Origin: Thermoplasmatales archaeon
Lineage (GTDB): Archaea > Thermoplasmatota > E2 > UBA202 > JdFR-43
Direction of reading: 5' to 3'
Assembly: GCA_014361245.1 (NCBI GenBank)
Contig: JACIWB010000009.1
Coordinates: forward strand, 1-40,520
DNA: 40,520 nt
The notes beneath the pieces were generated by a model, which made no database searches, was not told where the DNA came from, and worked only from the letters and a program-made list of their open reading frames with translations. Position numbers and translations under genes: made by a program. Positions 7,251-15,969 of the stretch are shown one piece after another; positions within the stretch are counted from its first letter, which is position 1; every line of letters starts with the position of its first letter.

Positions 7251-8210
7251 ATGCATGCAATAGTTGTTGAGAATTTAACGAAGAGATTTGGAGAAATTGT
7301 TGCAGTAAATAATGTTTCATTTAAAGTAAATAAAGGAGAAATTTTCTCGTTTCTTGGCCCGAATGGGGCAGGAAAAACAACAACAATTCATATTCTTGTC
7401 ACCATTTTAAAGCCTAATTCGGGCTCTGCCTTTGTTGCGGGGCATGATGTTGTAAAAGAAGCAAAAGAAGTGAGGAAAAAGATAGGGATAGTTTTTCAGG
7501 ACCCAAGCCTTGACACAAATTTAACTGCATATGAGAATCTATACATTCATGGCGGAATATATGGATATCATGGCCCTCAATTGAAAAATAAGATAGATGA
7601 GTTGCTAAAATTTGTTGAACTTGAAAATTTTAAAAATAAGGTGGTTAAGACATTCAGCGGGGGCATGGCGAGGCGGCTGGAGGTAGCAAAAGCTTTAATT
7701 CATGAACCAGAAATTCTCTTTTTGGATGAGCCGACAATTGGGCTGGACCCCCAGACAAGGGCTAGGATATGGGAATATATAGAGAAGCTAAGAGGGGAGA
7801 AGGATATAACAATATTTCTCACAACCCATTATATGGATGAAGCTGAGCAATTATCGGATAGAATAGCGATAATAGATAAGGGGAAAATAATCGCTCATGA
7901 TACACCAGAAAATCTGAAAAGCATGTTAGGAGAGGACATTATTTACATAAATGCAGAAAATCCAGAATGTTTTGATGAAGATTTTGCAAAGGATTGCAAA
8001 ATTTTGGAGGATGGAAGAATTAAGATAAGTGTTAATAATGCAAGTTCAGCAATTCCAAAAATTTTTGAAATAGCTCAGAAGAAAGGGATAAGAATAAATA
8101 ATATAACATATCACAAACCAACCCTCAATGATGTTTTTATTCACCTTACTGGAAAGGAGATGAGGGATAAAGAAAATTCATCGCAAATTATAAGGAGGAG
8201 ATTTAGATGA
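7251..8210 (+). CDS. ABC exporter ATP-binding protein (DrrA-like)
   Basis: 319 residues, the ATPase of an ABC-2 type exporter. Walker A is Gly-Pro-Asn-Gly-Ala-Gly-Lys-Thr-Thr at 36-44, the signature Phe-Ser-Gly-Gly-Met is at 135-139, Walker B Ile-Leu-Phe-Leu-Asp-Glu at 155-160 and the switch His in Leu-Thr-Thr-His-Tyr near 192. A C-terminal extension (about 225-305) follows the core, as in DrrA/CcmA-type drug and antibiotic exporters. The start lies 2 nt after the PadR stop, and the stop codon overlaps the permease start in ATGA (8207-8210), indicating coupled translation. The transported substrate cannot be inferred. Confidence 0.95.
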   Translation: MHAIVVENLTKRFGEIVAVNNVSFKVNKGEIFSFLGPNGAGKTTTIHILVTILKPNSGSAFVAGHDVVKEAKEVRKKIGIVFQDPSLDTNLTAYENLYIHGGIYGYHGPQLKNKIDELLKFVELENFKNKVVKTFSGGMARRLEVAKALIHEPEILFLDEPTIGLDPQTRARIWEYIEKLRGEKDITIFLTTHYMDEAEQLSDRIAIIDKGKIIAHDTPENLKSMLGEDIIYINAENPECFDEDFAKDCKILEDGRIKISVNNASSAIPKIFEIAQKKGIRINNITYHKPTLNDVFIHLTGKEMRDKENSSQIIRRRFR

Positions 8211-8971
8211 GAGCTTTCCTTAGCATGGTTTACAGGCAGATAAAAAGATTCTGGCGTGGCAAATCAAGAGTTATAGGTGCAATAATAAATCCTCTGATAT
8301 GGCTTGTTTTCTTCGGGCTTGGATGGAGCAAGGTTTTTGATTCGCCTATGGCAAAGCAGATTTTTGGGGGAATTGATTACATCTCATTTCTTGCCCCAGG
8401 TCTTATGACTATGGGCTTATTTACTGCATCATTTATCAGTGGCGTAACTGTTATATGGGATAAACAATTTGGATTTTTGAAAGAAACACTTGTTGCTCCT
8501 GCCTCAAGAAAAAGCATAATTGGTGGTAGAATAGTTGGAGATGCTTTTATTTCCTTAATTCAGGGTTTTATAATCCTTTTATTCACTTTTCCACTTGCAA
8601 AATCCCTTAAAATCAGTGGATTTGCTCCAGTATTGCTTGTTGGCTTCATTCTTTCAATTGCAATTTCATCACTTGGAGTTAGTTTATCTCTAAAAATGGC
8701 GAGCATGGAAGGTTTTCAGATGATAATGATGGTTGTAATGATGCCATTGATTTTTTTAAGCGGGGCAATTTATCCTATTGATACAATGCCTAAATGGATG
8801 CAATATGTTGCCCATGTAAATCCCTTAACTTATGCAGTTGATGCATCCCGCAACCTCCTTTTAGGAATTTCAAAATTCTCTCTTCTCCTTGATTTCTCTG
8901 TTCTATCGATAATAGCACTTGTTTTTCTCACTACAGCAATGCTCCTCTTTGAAAAAGCAACAATTGAATAG
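8207..8971 (+). CDS. ABC-2 type exporter permease (DrrB-like)
   Basis: 254 residues with about six hydrophobic segments (near 22-42, 58-80, 102-128, 136-160, 166-188 and 225-247). It carries the ABC-2 family loop Phe-Leu-Lys-Glu-Thr-Leu-Val-Ala-Pro-Ala-Ser-Arg after the second helix. The Phe-Leu-Ser-Gly-Ala-Ile-Tyr-Pro-Ile and Val-Asn-Pro-Leu-Thr-Tyr segments are typical of the C-terminal half. It pairs with the ATPase gene it overlaps by 4 nt; two permeases and two ATPases would form the transporter. Its TAG stop (8969-8971) directly abuts the 3' end of the convergent tRNA-Ser gene, leaving no room for a terminator between them. Confidence 0.95.
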   Translation: MRAFLSMVYRQIKRFWRGKSRVIGAIINPLIWLVFFGLGWSKVFDSPMAKQIFGGIDYISFLAPGLMTMGLFTASFISGVTVIWDKQFGFLKETLVAPASRKSIIGGRIVGDAFISLIQGFIILLFTFPLAKSLKISGFAPVLLVGFILSIAISSLGVSLSLKMASMEGFQMIMMVVMMPLIFLSGAIYPIDTMPKWMQYVAHVNPLTYAVDASRNLLLGISKFSLLLDFSVLSIIALVFLTTAMLLFEKATIE

Positions 8972-9053
8972 CGCTGGGAGCAGGATTCGAACCTGCGATG
9001 GCTTGCGCCAAGCGGCTCTCGAGGCCGCCGCCTTTCCGCTAGGCTATCCCAGC
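8972..9053 (-). tRNA. tRNA-Ser (anticodon CGA)
   Basis: On the minus strand the acceptor stem GCTGGGA pairs with TCCCAGC. The T arm is GCAGG-TTCGAAT-CCTGC. The anticodon stem GCGGC/GCCGC encloses loop CTCGAGA, anticodon CGA, reading UCG. A long variable arm with stem TGGC/GCCA and loop GCAA marks it as a class II tRNA. The discriminator is G and CCA is not encoded. No intron. It is convergent with the ABC permease and divergent from the ubiquitin-like gene. Confidence 0.95.
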
Positions 9054-9057
9054 ATAA

Positions 9058-9068
9058 TTTTAATATTT
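9058..9068 (+). promoter_or_regulatory. TATA box of the ubiquitin-like gene
   Basis: TTTTAATATTT is centred about 27 nt before the ATG at 9090, again with no ribosome-binding site between. It lies in the 36-nt gap between the divergent tRNA-Ser and this gene. Confidence 0.5.
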
Positions 9069-9089
9069 GTGATTTTTATTAACCTTACT

Positions 9090-9287
9090 ATGGAAGTTGA
9101 GGTTGAGACAAGAGAAGGGAAAAGGAAGGTTGAGATAAGCAAGGATGCAACTGGTGAGGAGCTGCTATCTATACTCGGAATGATACCAGATTCTTCTCTT
9201 ATAATTGTTGATGGGAAGCCTTTGCCTTATACTGAAAAGATTAGAGGGAAAAAAATAAAAATAATAAATGTTGCTACTGGTGGATAG
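9090..9287 (+). CDS. Ubiquitin-like sulfur carrier / SAMP-type protein
   Basis: 65 residues in a beta-grasp pattern: strands at about 2-6 and 12-16, a helix at 21-30, strands near 36-40 and 55-60. It ends in Ala-Thr-Gly-Gly exactly at the stop codon. A C-terminal Gly-Gly is the functional hallmark of ThiS, MoaD, Urm1 and archaeal SAMP proteins, which are adenylated by an E1-like enzyme and then carry sulfur or become attached to lysines. The segment Val-Asp-Gly-Lys-Pro-Leu-Pro is typical of the archaeal family. The ATG at 9090 is chosen because a longer frame would read through the antisense tRNA-Ser; the TATA box agrees. The last base of its TAG stop is the first base of tRNA-Glu, so the two probably share a transcript. 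No E1 partner is in the window. Confidence 0.85.
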   Translation: MEVEVETREGKRKVEISKDATGEELLSILGMIPDSSLIIVDGKPLPYTEKIRGKKIKIINVATGG

Positions 9288-9359
9288 CTCCCGTGGTGTA
9301 GCGGCCAATCATATCGGCCTCTCGAGCCGAAGACCCGGGTTCAAATCCCGGCGGGAGCA
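9287..9359 (+). tRNA. tRNA-Glu (anticodon CTC)
   Basis: Acceptor stem GCTCCCG/CGGGAGC, T arm CCGGG-TTCAAAT-CCCGG, and anticodon stem TCGGC/GCCGA around loop CTCTCGA, anticodon CTC, reading GAG. The discriminator is A and CCA is not encoded. Its 5' base is the G of the preceding gene's TAG stop, so its 5' end must be made by RNase P from a joint transcript unless a promoter lies inside the upstream ORF. Confidence 0.95.
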
Positions 9360-9412
9360 TTAAACTCTGACTAAAAATAAAATTTTATAAATCCTATGTT
9401 AGCTTTAAAATC

Positions 9413-9478
9413 ATGGATTTTCTGAACTATGCACGCATTTTGGCAAATTTGTTAGCAGAAATTGCTTATTTGAAATAG
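9413..9478 (+). other. 21-codon ORF with its own TATA-like box, in a 226-nt gap
   Basis: The gap 9360-9585 holds a TATA-like TTTTATAAAT at 9383-9392, centred about 26 nt before an ATG that opens a 21-codon, mostly helical frame. Just before the stop, another frame continues with 14 helical, basic codons to a stop at 9508. This could be a tiny leaderless gene or the frameshifted remnant of a larger helical protein. I recognise no family. Confidence 0.25.
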
Positions 9479-9558
9479 CAAGAAAGGCGGAGCATAAATA
9501 TAAAAAATAAGAAAGCGATTGAAAAAATATTAAAATTTAGAGAAGGTTTTCAGCAAGC

Positions 9559-9567
9559 ATTATAAAT
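9559..9567 (+). promoter_or_regulatory. TATA box of the PAF-AH-like gene
   Basis: ATTATAAAT is centred about 23 nt before the ATG at 9586, in the leaderless spacing seen for many genes here. Confidence 0.5.
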
Positions 9568-9585
9568 GTTTTTTAAATTAAGGGC

Positions 9586-10974
9586 ATGAAGCTAGAGAAA
9601 TTTGTTGCCTTAATGCTAATCCCTCTTTTTATCCCGCCAATTAGTGGAAATGATGAAATAATTTCAGATTGGGCGGATGGGTATTTCACCGGTATAGCAA
9701 AGATGAATAATAATACTTTGGGAAATGTTGAAGGATATATATGGTTAGGAAGAAATGATTTCAGCGGAAATATTTCAGGAATATTTAAAGGAAAGAAGGA
9801 AATTAAATTTGAAGGATTTTTTTATAAAAGCCTTATTTTGTGTAAGCCATTTTTTGGAATTTTAAAAAGAGATGAAAAGAATTTTCAGGCATTTTTTATT
9901 ACATTAAATGGATTTATTACTGTAGAAGGAGGATATTATGCTTCATTTTTACCAAAGCCAAGAGGAAATTATAGCATAGGAGTTAGAGAAATTCATCTTG
10001 TAGATTATGAAAGAGAGGAAAAGCTTACGGAAATAGAAGGTGATAGAAGGGAAATGATGCTTTATTTATGGTATCCAACTGAGGAAAGTGAAGGAATGGA
10101 ATATGAATACATGGGAAAAGAAACATTTAAATGGCTTTTAAAGCAATCCTATCTTTTCTGGATTCCAGAAAATAGTTATGAATATGTAAAAACCCACTCA
10201 TTTCTTGATGCTAAAATTGCTGATGGAGTTTTTCCCCTTATAATATTTTCGCATGGCTATAGAGGATATCCCTCAATGTATACTTCAATGATTGAAGAGA
10301 TTGTAAGCCATGGTTTTGTGGTCGCTGGCATATGCCATCCGCATATAGCGGGCATAACTGTATTTCCAGATGGAAGAAAAATAGAATTCACGGATTTATC
10401 ATCTTACAATGAGAGTTATAGAAACTGGTGGCTGGAAACTGCTTTTAATGAAGTAATCGGTGACATAAATTATGTAATAGATTATCTGCTTAAAGAATTC
10501 CCTGAAAATATAGATGGAGAAAACATAGGAATATACGGGCATTCATTTGGAGGAGGCGCCGCCCTTGCTATGTGCGCGGATGAGCGAATAAAGGCGGGGC
10601 TTGCAATGGATGGCTATTTCAGAAACAGCAAGGTGGAGAAGCCATTTTTTATGTTTTTTGTTGAGGGCAGATTTGAAAATGATGAGTTTTTGCAGGGTTT
10701 ATGGGAAAATTCAAGCATTGCTTTTACCGCTATTGTAAATGGCTCTGCTCATTATGATTACACTGATTTGCCTGTTTTGCTTCCTCATTTTGCTCCTAAT
10801 ATTCCTAAATATATTATACCGGGATTTGGAAGAATAGAAGGAAAAAGAATAGTTAATATTGTAAATAAATTCACTCTTGCATTTTTTAATGTTTATTTGA
10901 AAGGAGAGAGCATTGAAGAAATAATTTCGCTTTCAGATGAATTTGAGGAAGTTTTATTTTATTATAAATTTTAA
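9586..10974 (+). CDS. Secreted PAF-acetylhydrolase-like alpha/beta hydrolase
   Basis: 462 residues with an N-terminal signal peptide (hydrophobic 7-19, Ile-Pro-Pro-Ile-Ser-Gly cleavage region). Residues about 25-125 form an unassigned beta-rich part. From about 130 the protein resembles platelet-activating factor acetylhydrolase/dienelactone hydrolase: a strand leading to Phe-Ser-His-Gly-Tyr-Arg-Gly (oxyanion region), then the nucleophile elbow Gly-His-Ser-Phe-Gly with Ser320. Asp342 (Ala-Met-Asp-Gly-Tyr) and His389 (Gly-Ser-Ala-His-Tyr) fit the other two triad positions. It probably hydrolyses an ester outside the cell; the substrate is unknown. The stop overlaps the stop of the convergent protease gene by 4 nt. 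Confidence 0.88.
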   Translation: MKLEKFVALMLIPLFIPPISGNDEIISDWADGYFTGIAKMNNNTLGNVEGYIWLGRNDFSGNISGIFKGKKEIKFEGFFYKSLILCKPFFGILKRDEKNFQAFFITLNGFITVEGGYYASFLPKPRGNYSIGVREIHLVDYEREEKLTEIEGDRREMMLYLWYPTEESEGMEYEYMGKETFKWLLKQSYLFWIPENSYEYVKTHSFLDAKIADGVFPLIIFSHGYRGYPSMYTSMIEEIVSHGFVVAGICHPHIAGITVFPDGRKIEFTDLSSYNESYRNWWLETAFNEVIGDINYVIDYLLKEFPENIDGENIGIYGHSFGGGAALAMCADERIKAGLAMDGYFRNSKVEKPFFMFFVEGRFENDEFLQGLWENSSIAFTAIVNGSAHYDYTDLPVLLPHFAPNIPKYIIPGFGRIEGKRIVNIVNKFTLAFFNVYLKGESIEEIISLSDEFEEVLFYYKF

Positions 10975-12470
10975 TCTTGAAAATGTGTTAAGCTTAAAGT
11001 TCCCCAGTCATCGAAATCATTCATTCCATGGCTTCCATCTGAATAATCAACAAGGATGTAAGTATAGCGATAGTTCATGCAACTTTTATATGGAGTATAT
11101 TTCCAGTAAGCCCACTTCCAGGGATAAATTGTATCATCATTATCCACTCCAGGATTCCATATGGCAAGAGAATGACCTGTTTCATGCATGAAAACACTTG
11201 CATATACTATATCCCTATCTACAAAAAATAATTGCCTGCATTTTTCCTCTATATATTTTGTTGAAATCTGCCACATATCTCTTTTTACCGCATAGCCATT
11301 AAATCCAGCATCATAAACAATAACCGCATAATGAAATACACCTTTCCTCCATAAGCTTTGATTATCGTGCAAGAAATATTTGGTATAATAATTATCTAAA
11401 TCTTTTCCAGTTACAGATAGCTTAAAAGGCAGTTTTTCCCCTCCCCCCATGCATCCATCATCAAGATGATAAACTATGTTATGCTTATCATAAGCGGTTC
11501 TTAGCATTTCCTTTGCACCATCTGGAAGAACACTTTCCTTTGTTCCATTTCCAGCTTCCATCTGGTCAATTTCGATAAATAAATCCTTTCTGAAAGGATC
11601 GGAGCCCCACTGGCTTGTTAAATATTCTTCATAATTATCCAATCCATCCTCATCTGGGTCAAGATTTTTGTGGTCATTCCATACAAGAGGGCTGTATTCC
11701 CATCTATCTTCAATGCTTCCATTCCACCAGTTATAGCGGAAATAATGCCCCCATTTATATTCCCATTCAATTGGTATGCCATCATTATCCATATCCTCTC
11801 CTCTATTATCTTTTGTCGGGTCAGTATGAAACACATTTACCTCAATCCAGTAAGGAATACTATCCCCATCATAATCATTCTGATAAATTGAGAAGCCAAT
11901 CTCGCAATCCTTGTTATTCTGATAAATGCTGTTATCATCGCACCCATTCAGGCGCCCGTAGCCACTCAAATCTTTGTTCCAGTAGCTTGGTGGGGGGTTG
12001 AAATCGTCGCCAAACCAGTGGCCGGATTTTATGCTGTATGTTAAATTTATATCCATGCTGTATGGGTAATCATCTATATTATCGCTTATATCGCACAGCT
12101 TATCAACAATGTCATCATCCCAGAGCTGAATCACTATATTAACAAATTCTACATCATCTGGAACATTCGCTTTTGCTGACCATTTTTCATATACATATTT
12201 TTGATTTTTCCAGACAGGGCTTGTAAATTCCTCGCCATTTATGAAAACCTTTACATAAAAGTCAGGGTCGCTGAATTCATCTATTTTATCTATTGTTCTT
12301 CCAAGATATTTTGTTTCAAGTGAGCGAATATAGTCTATTTCAACAGTTACTTCTATATCAACAAGCGGGTCAAAATCTTCTGAAATATTGCCTATTTTTT
12401 CCTTGTATAGGGAAATATTCAAAGGTAATAAAAACATCGCAGACAAAATTAGCGTAACTATCTTTTTCAT
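10971..12470 (-). CDS. Secreted zinc metalloprotease-like protein with calcium-binding repeats
   Basis: 499 residues with a clear signal peptide (Lys-Lys then hydrophobic 4-18). Residues about 30-160 are beta-rich. Acidic Asp/Asn-Gly loops resembling thrombospondin type 3 or EF-hand-like calcium sites follow at about 205-290, including DYDGDSIP, DMDNDGIP and DPDEDGLDNYEEY. The C-terminal part has the zinc-binding HExxH motif His-Glu-Thr-Gly-His at 429-433, and Ser-Cys-Met-Asn-Tyr about 30 residues later could be the Met-turn of a metzincin. The third zinc ligand is not evident, so the exact family is open. A TATA-like box at 12491-12500 lies about 26 nt before the start. Calcium-stabilised exported proteases are common in organisms feeding on protein. 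Confidence 0.78.
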   Translation of the reverse strand: MKKIVTLILSAMFLLPLNISLYKEKIGNISEDFDPLVDIEVTVEIDYIRSLETKYLGRTIDKIDEFSDPDFYVKVFINGEEFTSPVWKNQKYVYEKWSAKANVPDDVEFVNIVIQLWDDDIVDKLCDISDNIDDYPYSMDINLTYSIKSGHWFGDDFNPPPSYWNKDLSGYGRLNGCDDNSIYQNNKDCEIGFSIYQNDYDGDSIPYWIEVNVFHTDPTKDNRGEDMDNDGIPIEWEYKWGHYFRYNWWNGSIEDRWEYSPLVWNDHKNLDPDEDGLDNYEEYLTSQWGSDPFRKDLFIEIDQMEAGNGTKESVLPDGAKEMLRTAYDKHNIVYHLDDGCMGGGEKLPFKLSVTGKDLDNYYTKYFLHDNQSLWRKGVFHYAVIVYDAGFNGYAVKRDMWQISTKYIEEKCRQLFFVDRDIVYASVFMHETGHSLAIWNPGVDNDDTIYPWKWAYWKYTPYKSCMNYRYTYILVDYSDGSHGMNDFDDWGTLSLTHFQD

Positions 12471-12490
12471 GCTTGGAAAAATCAGGCTGG

Positions 12491-12500
12491 TATAAATATT
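12491..12500 (-). promoter_or_regulatory. TATA box of the metalloprotease gene
   Basis: Read on the minus strand as AATATTTATA, centred about 26 nt before the ATG at 12470. It again implies a leaderless message. Confidence 0.5.
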
Positions 12501-12605
12501 TTATTGGTGAAAATTTATTATTTAAAAGCCTGAAAAATATCTCTTCCATAGAAAATGCAAAAGTGAAAAATTCGTTATTTTTTTTAAAAAATTTTAAAAA
12601 AAAAA

Positions 12606-12651
12606 TTTATAAATTTGTAATATATTTAGGTTCGAGACGTAATAAAAGGTG
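12606..12651 (+). promoter_or_regulatory. TATA box and Shine-Dalgarno of the interrupted DUF11 gene
   Basis: TTTATAAAT at 12606-12614 predicts a transcript start near 12636. AGGTG at 12647-12651 lies 5 nt before the ATG at 12657. This leadered start, followed by a signal peptide, is the reason to place the gene start upstream of the in-frame TGA. Confidence 0.5.
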
Positions 12652-12656
12652 TTAAG

Positions 12657-15600
12657 ATGAAGAAATTGTTGTTAATCGGGGTAGCGGGGCTTGTTGTTGG
12701 TTATGGTGTTTTTGGATTAATTTTTGAAATATTGAGCCAGCCGCCATCTGGCTGGCCGAGTTCATGAACATGGATTGATACAGATCCTAATGAGAATGGA
12801 GCACAGGATAATCGCAGAGATGTTGAATATGCTTATATAGCGATGGATGATGAGTATTTATATCTAAGGCTGTGCTGTTATGCCCAGCCCAATTTTACTA
12901 TAGAAAAAGACGCAAGGTATAAATGGTTTATAGATTTAAATGGGGATGGAAGCATTCAGGGAGGAAATATAATAGGAGGAGAGTATATGTTTTTTGTTGA
13001 GGATACAAATAATGATGGAATTGGAGATGTTTATCTTCTCAATGATACGGATGGAGACGGAATGTTTAGTGAGTGGGAAGGAAATTATAGCGGAGGGCTG
13101 ATAACAAATAGTAGCATTGCTGGGTATGAAATAATTGGAAACTGTGTGCTTTTGTATTTAAGTTGGGATGCTATAGGAAACCCTTATCCTTTTTATTTAC
13201 TCGCCTGGGCAACAGACCAAGAAAATCCTAACCTTGAGCAAATGCCAACAACTGATGGCCCCGATTCAGCAGATATTCCATTTGGACCATTTTTCCCGCC
13301 ATATGTCTATTTGAGTATAGAAAAGAATGATAATCCTGACCCTGTTTATGCGGGAGGGATATTAAATTATACTATCTGGGTTAATAACACAGTAGGGATA
13401 AATCTTACAAATGTAACAGTGATAGAAACATATGATTCAAATGTAACCTTTAACTCATCAAACCCAGCGCCAACGCAAGGAAATAACACATGGATATTCA
13501 ATTTATCTGTTAATTCTTCATGGAGCGTAAATATAAGCGTAGTTGTTAATTCATCTCTGCCAAATGGAACAATACTGCATAACTATGTAAATGTAACTTA
13601 TGGAAATTTATCAAATTTAACAGGAATATATAATCAAACATGGGAGAATACAACAGTTGTTTCTCTTCCAATTAATCCAGGCATAAGCATAACAAAAGAA
13701 GCATATCCAGATATAATTCATAGTGGCGAATCTGTAACATATTATCTAAACATAACAAATACTGGAGATGTTAATTTAACAATAACAAGCATAATTGATA
13801 ATCAGAGCCTTTGTTTTTCATATAGCTCTGGAGACGATGGAGATAATATTTTTGAACCAGGAGAAACATGGATATATGTAAATACAACATCAATAAGCAT
13901 TGATACATGGAATAAAGTAAATGTAACTGCGGAAGATAGCTTAGGAAAAGAAGTATATGATGAGGCAAGTGCATATGTTAATGTAATAAATCCAGGCATA
14001 GATGTTGAGAAATATGTAAGCAATGATAATTCAACATGGCAAGAAAGCATAACAATTAATTCTGGAAGCATTGCATACTGGAAGATTGTTGTAACAAACA
14101 CTGGAGATTGTATTTTATACAATGTATGGGTAAATGATAGTGGAAATAATATAAATGTTGGAACTCTTGGAATAGGAGAAAGCAGAACATTTTACTGGAA
14201 TAGTAGCTATACAGAAGATTTTACAAATGTTGTAAATGCAAGAGGAGAAGATGAATTAGGATATGAAGTAACAGACAGCGATACTGCAAGTATTGATGTT
14301 ATAGAAGGTGCGCCTAATATTTATGACCCGAAAATAGCGGAAGATATAGATGGCTTGCCTCTTGAGCCTGGTGATGTGATAAGGTATACCGCATGGATTA
14401 ATAATACTGGTAATGCGTCATCAAATGATAATCCTGGAAATGAATTTGAGGATGAGATTCCAGCATGCACCACCTATGTTACTGGCTCACTTGAAATAAA
14501 TGATATTCCAAACGATGATGATATATCAGATGGAATTGGATACGATGCAATAAACAATAAAATAATATGGAATGGAATTATTCCTGCAAATGGGTCAATA
14601 AAAATAAGTTTCATGGTTAGGGTTAATCTCAACGCAACTTGCTCAATCATTTCAAATCAAGGTGTGGTTTTTTATGATAGCGATGGGGATGGCATAAATG
14701 ACGCCACCCAGCCAACAGATGACCCGAGCACATCGGAGGAAAATGACCCGACTAATTTAAGGATAGATATTTATCCACCATGGTCATGGATTGTTGTAAA
14801 AGAAGACCCCGCTCAATTTGTGCCAAAAATGTGCACAGTTAATATTTATGCTGCTGATGATGCAAGCCCATGGAAGATTTTCTATGTGATATATGATGGA
14901 AATAACAGCAGAGAGATAAGAGAGGGAGAATGGAATACAACAGTGATTTTTTTCTTGTTCTTTACTGAAGAAAGAAACTTTACCATAGAATATTGGGCAA
15001 TTGATGCCTCTGGTAAAGAAGAAACTCCTCACAATTTTGCCTCTTACAGTGTTGATTTTACTCCTCCATCATTTGAAATACATTTCAGTGGCTTGTATGA
15101 AAAATCTGAAGATAGATACTATATTCCTTCTACTGCGGTTATATCATTTTATGCTTATGATACAGGAAGTGGAGTTGATAGAATAGAGTATAAAATAGAT
15201 GATGGAAGTTGGATTAAATATACATCTTCCTTCAGACTAAGCGAAGGATTGCACAAGATATATGTGAATGTATGGGATAAATTAAATAACAGATATTTTG
15301 AGGAATTTAAAGTGCAAGTAGGAGGTTGCGAACCAATAACAAAATGTGTTCTTGATCCTCCTTTACCAGATGGGGACAATGGATGGTATAAAACACCAGT
15401 TAAAGTTGAATTAGAGGCATCTGATAATGGAAGCGGAATTGCAAAAACTTTTTATAAAATAGATGGGAAGGAGTGGATTGAATATAATGGTGCTTTTATT
15501 CTTCAGGATGGCAAACACAGTTTATTCTTCTACAGTATTGATAAAGCGGGCTTCGTTGAGGAAATAAAGAAAATCAGCATAAATATTGATATGTTTGCTC

Positions 15601-15932
15601 CAGAGATAAAAATTGAAAAGCCAAAAGCATGGCTATATATAGGAGATCATAAAATAATACCTCTTGTTGGCAATAAAGCAATAGTAATAGGTAAAATCAC
15701 CATAAATATAGCTATAGAAGACATAAAAACATCTGGTATTGAAGCCACTTATCTTTATATTGATGGGCGCATCGTTGCGCAAGGAAAAACAGAGATAAAT
15801 TATACATTAAATGAAAAAATGTATGGCATTCACAAAATGAAAATAGTTTCAGCTGATTTAGCAGGAAATATTGCGGTTAAGGAGATGTATCTCTTTATAT
15901 TAAACCCAAAAATTAGATTTAATAACCCATAA
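12657..15932 (+). CDS. Secreted DUF11/Ig-repeat protein with an in-frame TGA at codon 37
   Basis: From ATG 12657 the frame encodes a signal peptide (Lys-Lys-Leu-Leu-Leu-Ile-Gly, hydrophobic 3-25), reaches TGA at 12765-12767 (codon 37), then stays open in the same frame to TAA at 15932, 1091 codons in all. Without readthrough the first usable ATG is 12843, which would give 1029 residues with no signal peptide. After the TGA a beta-rich calcium-site domain covers about 38-220 (DLNGDGS, DTNNDGIGD, DTDGDGMF), possibly a CBM9/DOMON-like fold. DUF11/CARDB-type repeats span about 220-550, a further domain 550-700, and Ig-like repeats about 705-1085. No dockerin or membrane anchor is seen. A TGG-to-TGA change would explain the stop. 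It is a broken gene, a sequencing error or a recoded gene. Confidence 0.8.
12765..12767 (+). other. In-frame TGA separating signal peptide from mature protein
   Basis: Codon 37 of the frame from 12657. It sits between the Trp-Pro-Ser-Ser end of the export region and the Thr-Trp-Ile-Asp-Thr-Asp start of the mature domain. TGA is used as an ordinary terminator elsewhere in the window (for example 8208-8210 and 34438-34440). Confidence 0.85.
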
Positions 15933-15939
15933 ATGAATA

Positions 15940-15949
15940 AATTTAAAAG
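15940..15949 (+). promoter_or_regulatory. TATA box of the dockerin/cohesin operon
   Basis: AATTTAAAAG is centred about 26 nt before the ATG at 15970. It probably drives both the dockerin and cohesin genes, since no promoter-sized gap separates them. Confidence 0.5.
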
Positions 15950-15969
15950 CTTGTAAATAATTTACCTTA

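Noticed and set aside
8919-9089. Longer 122-residue version of the ubiquitin-like protein
   Set aside because: The extra N-terminal part translates the antisense of tRNA-Ser and lies upstream of the TATA box; the start at 9090 gives a complete beta-grasp domain.
12473-12655. 60-codon plus-strand ORF before the TGA-interrupted gene
   Set aside because: It covers the promoter of the divergent protease and of the next gene, is Lys/Phe-rich and has no recognisable features.
12765-12767. UGA reassigned to tryptophan in this organism
   Set aside because: TGA ends several intact genes in the window (SemiSWEET, transposase, ABC ATPase, 30514, 34440) and aRF1 has a normal NIKS motif.
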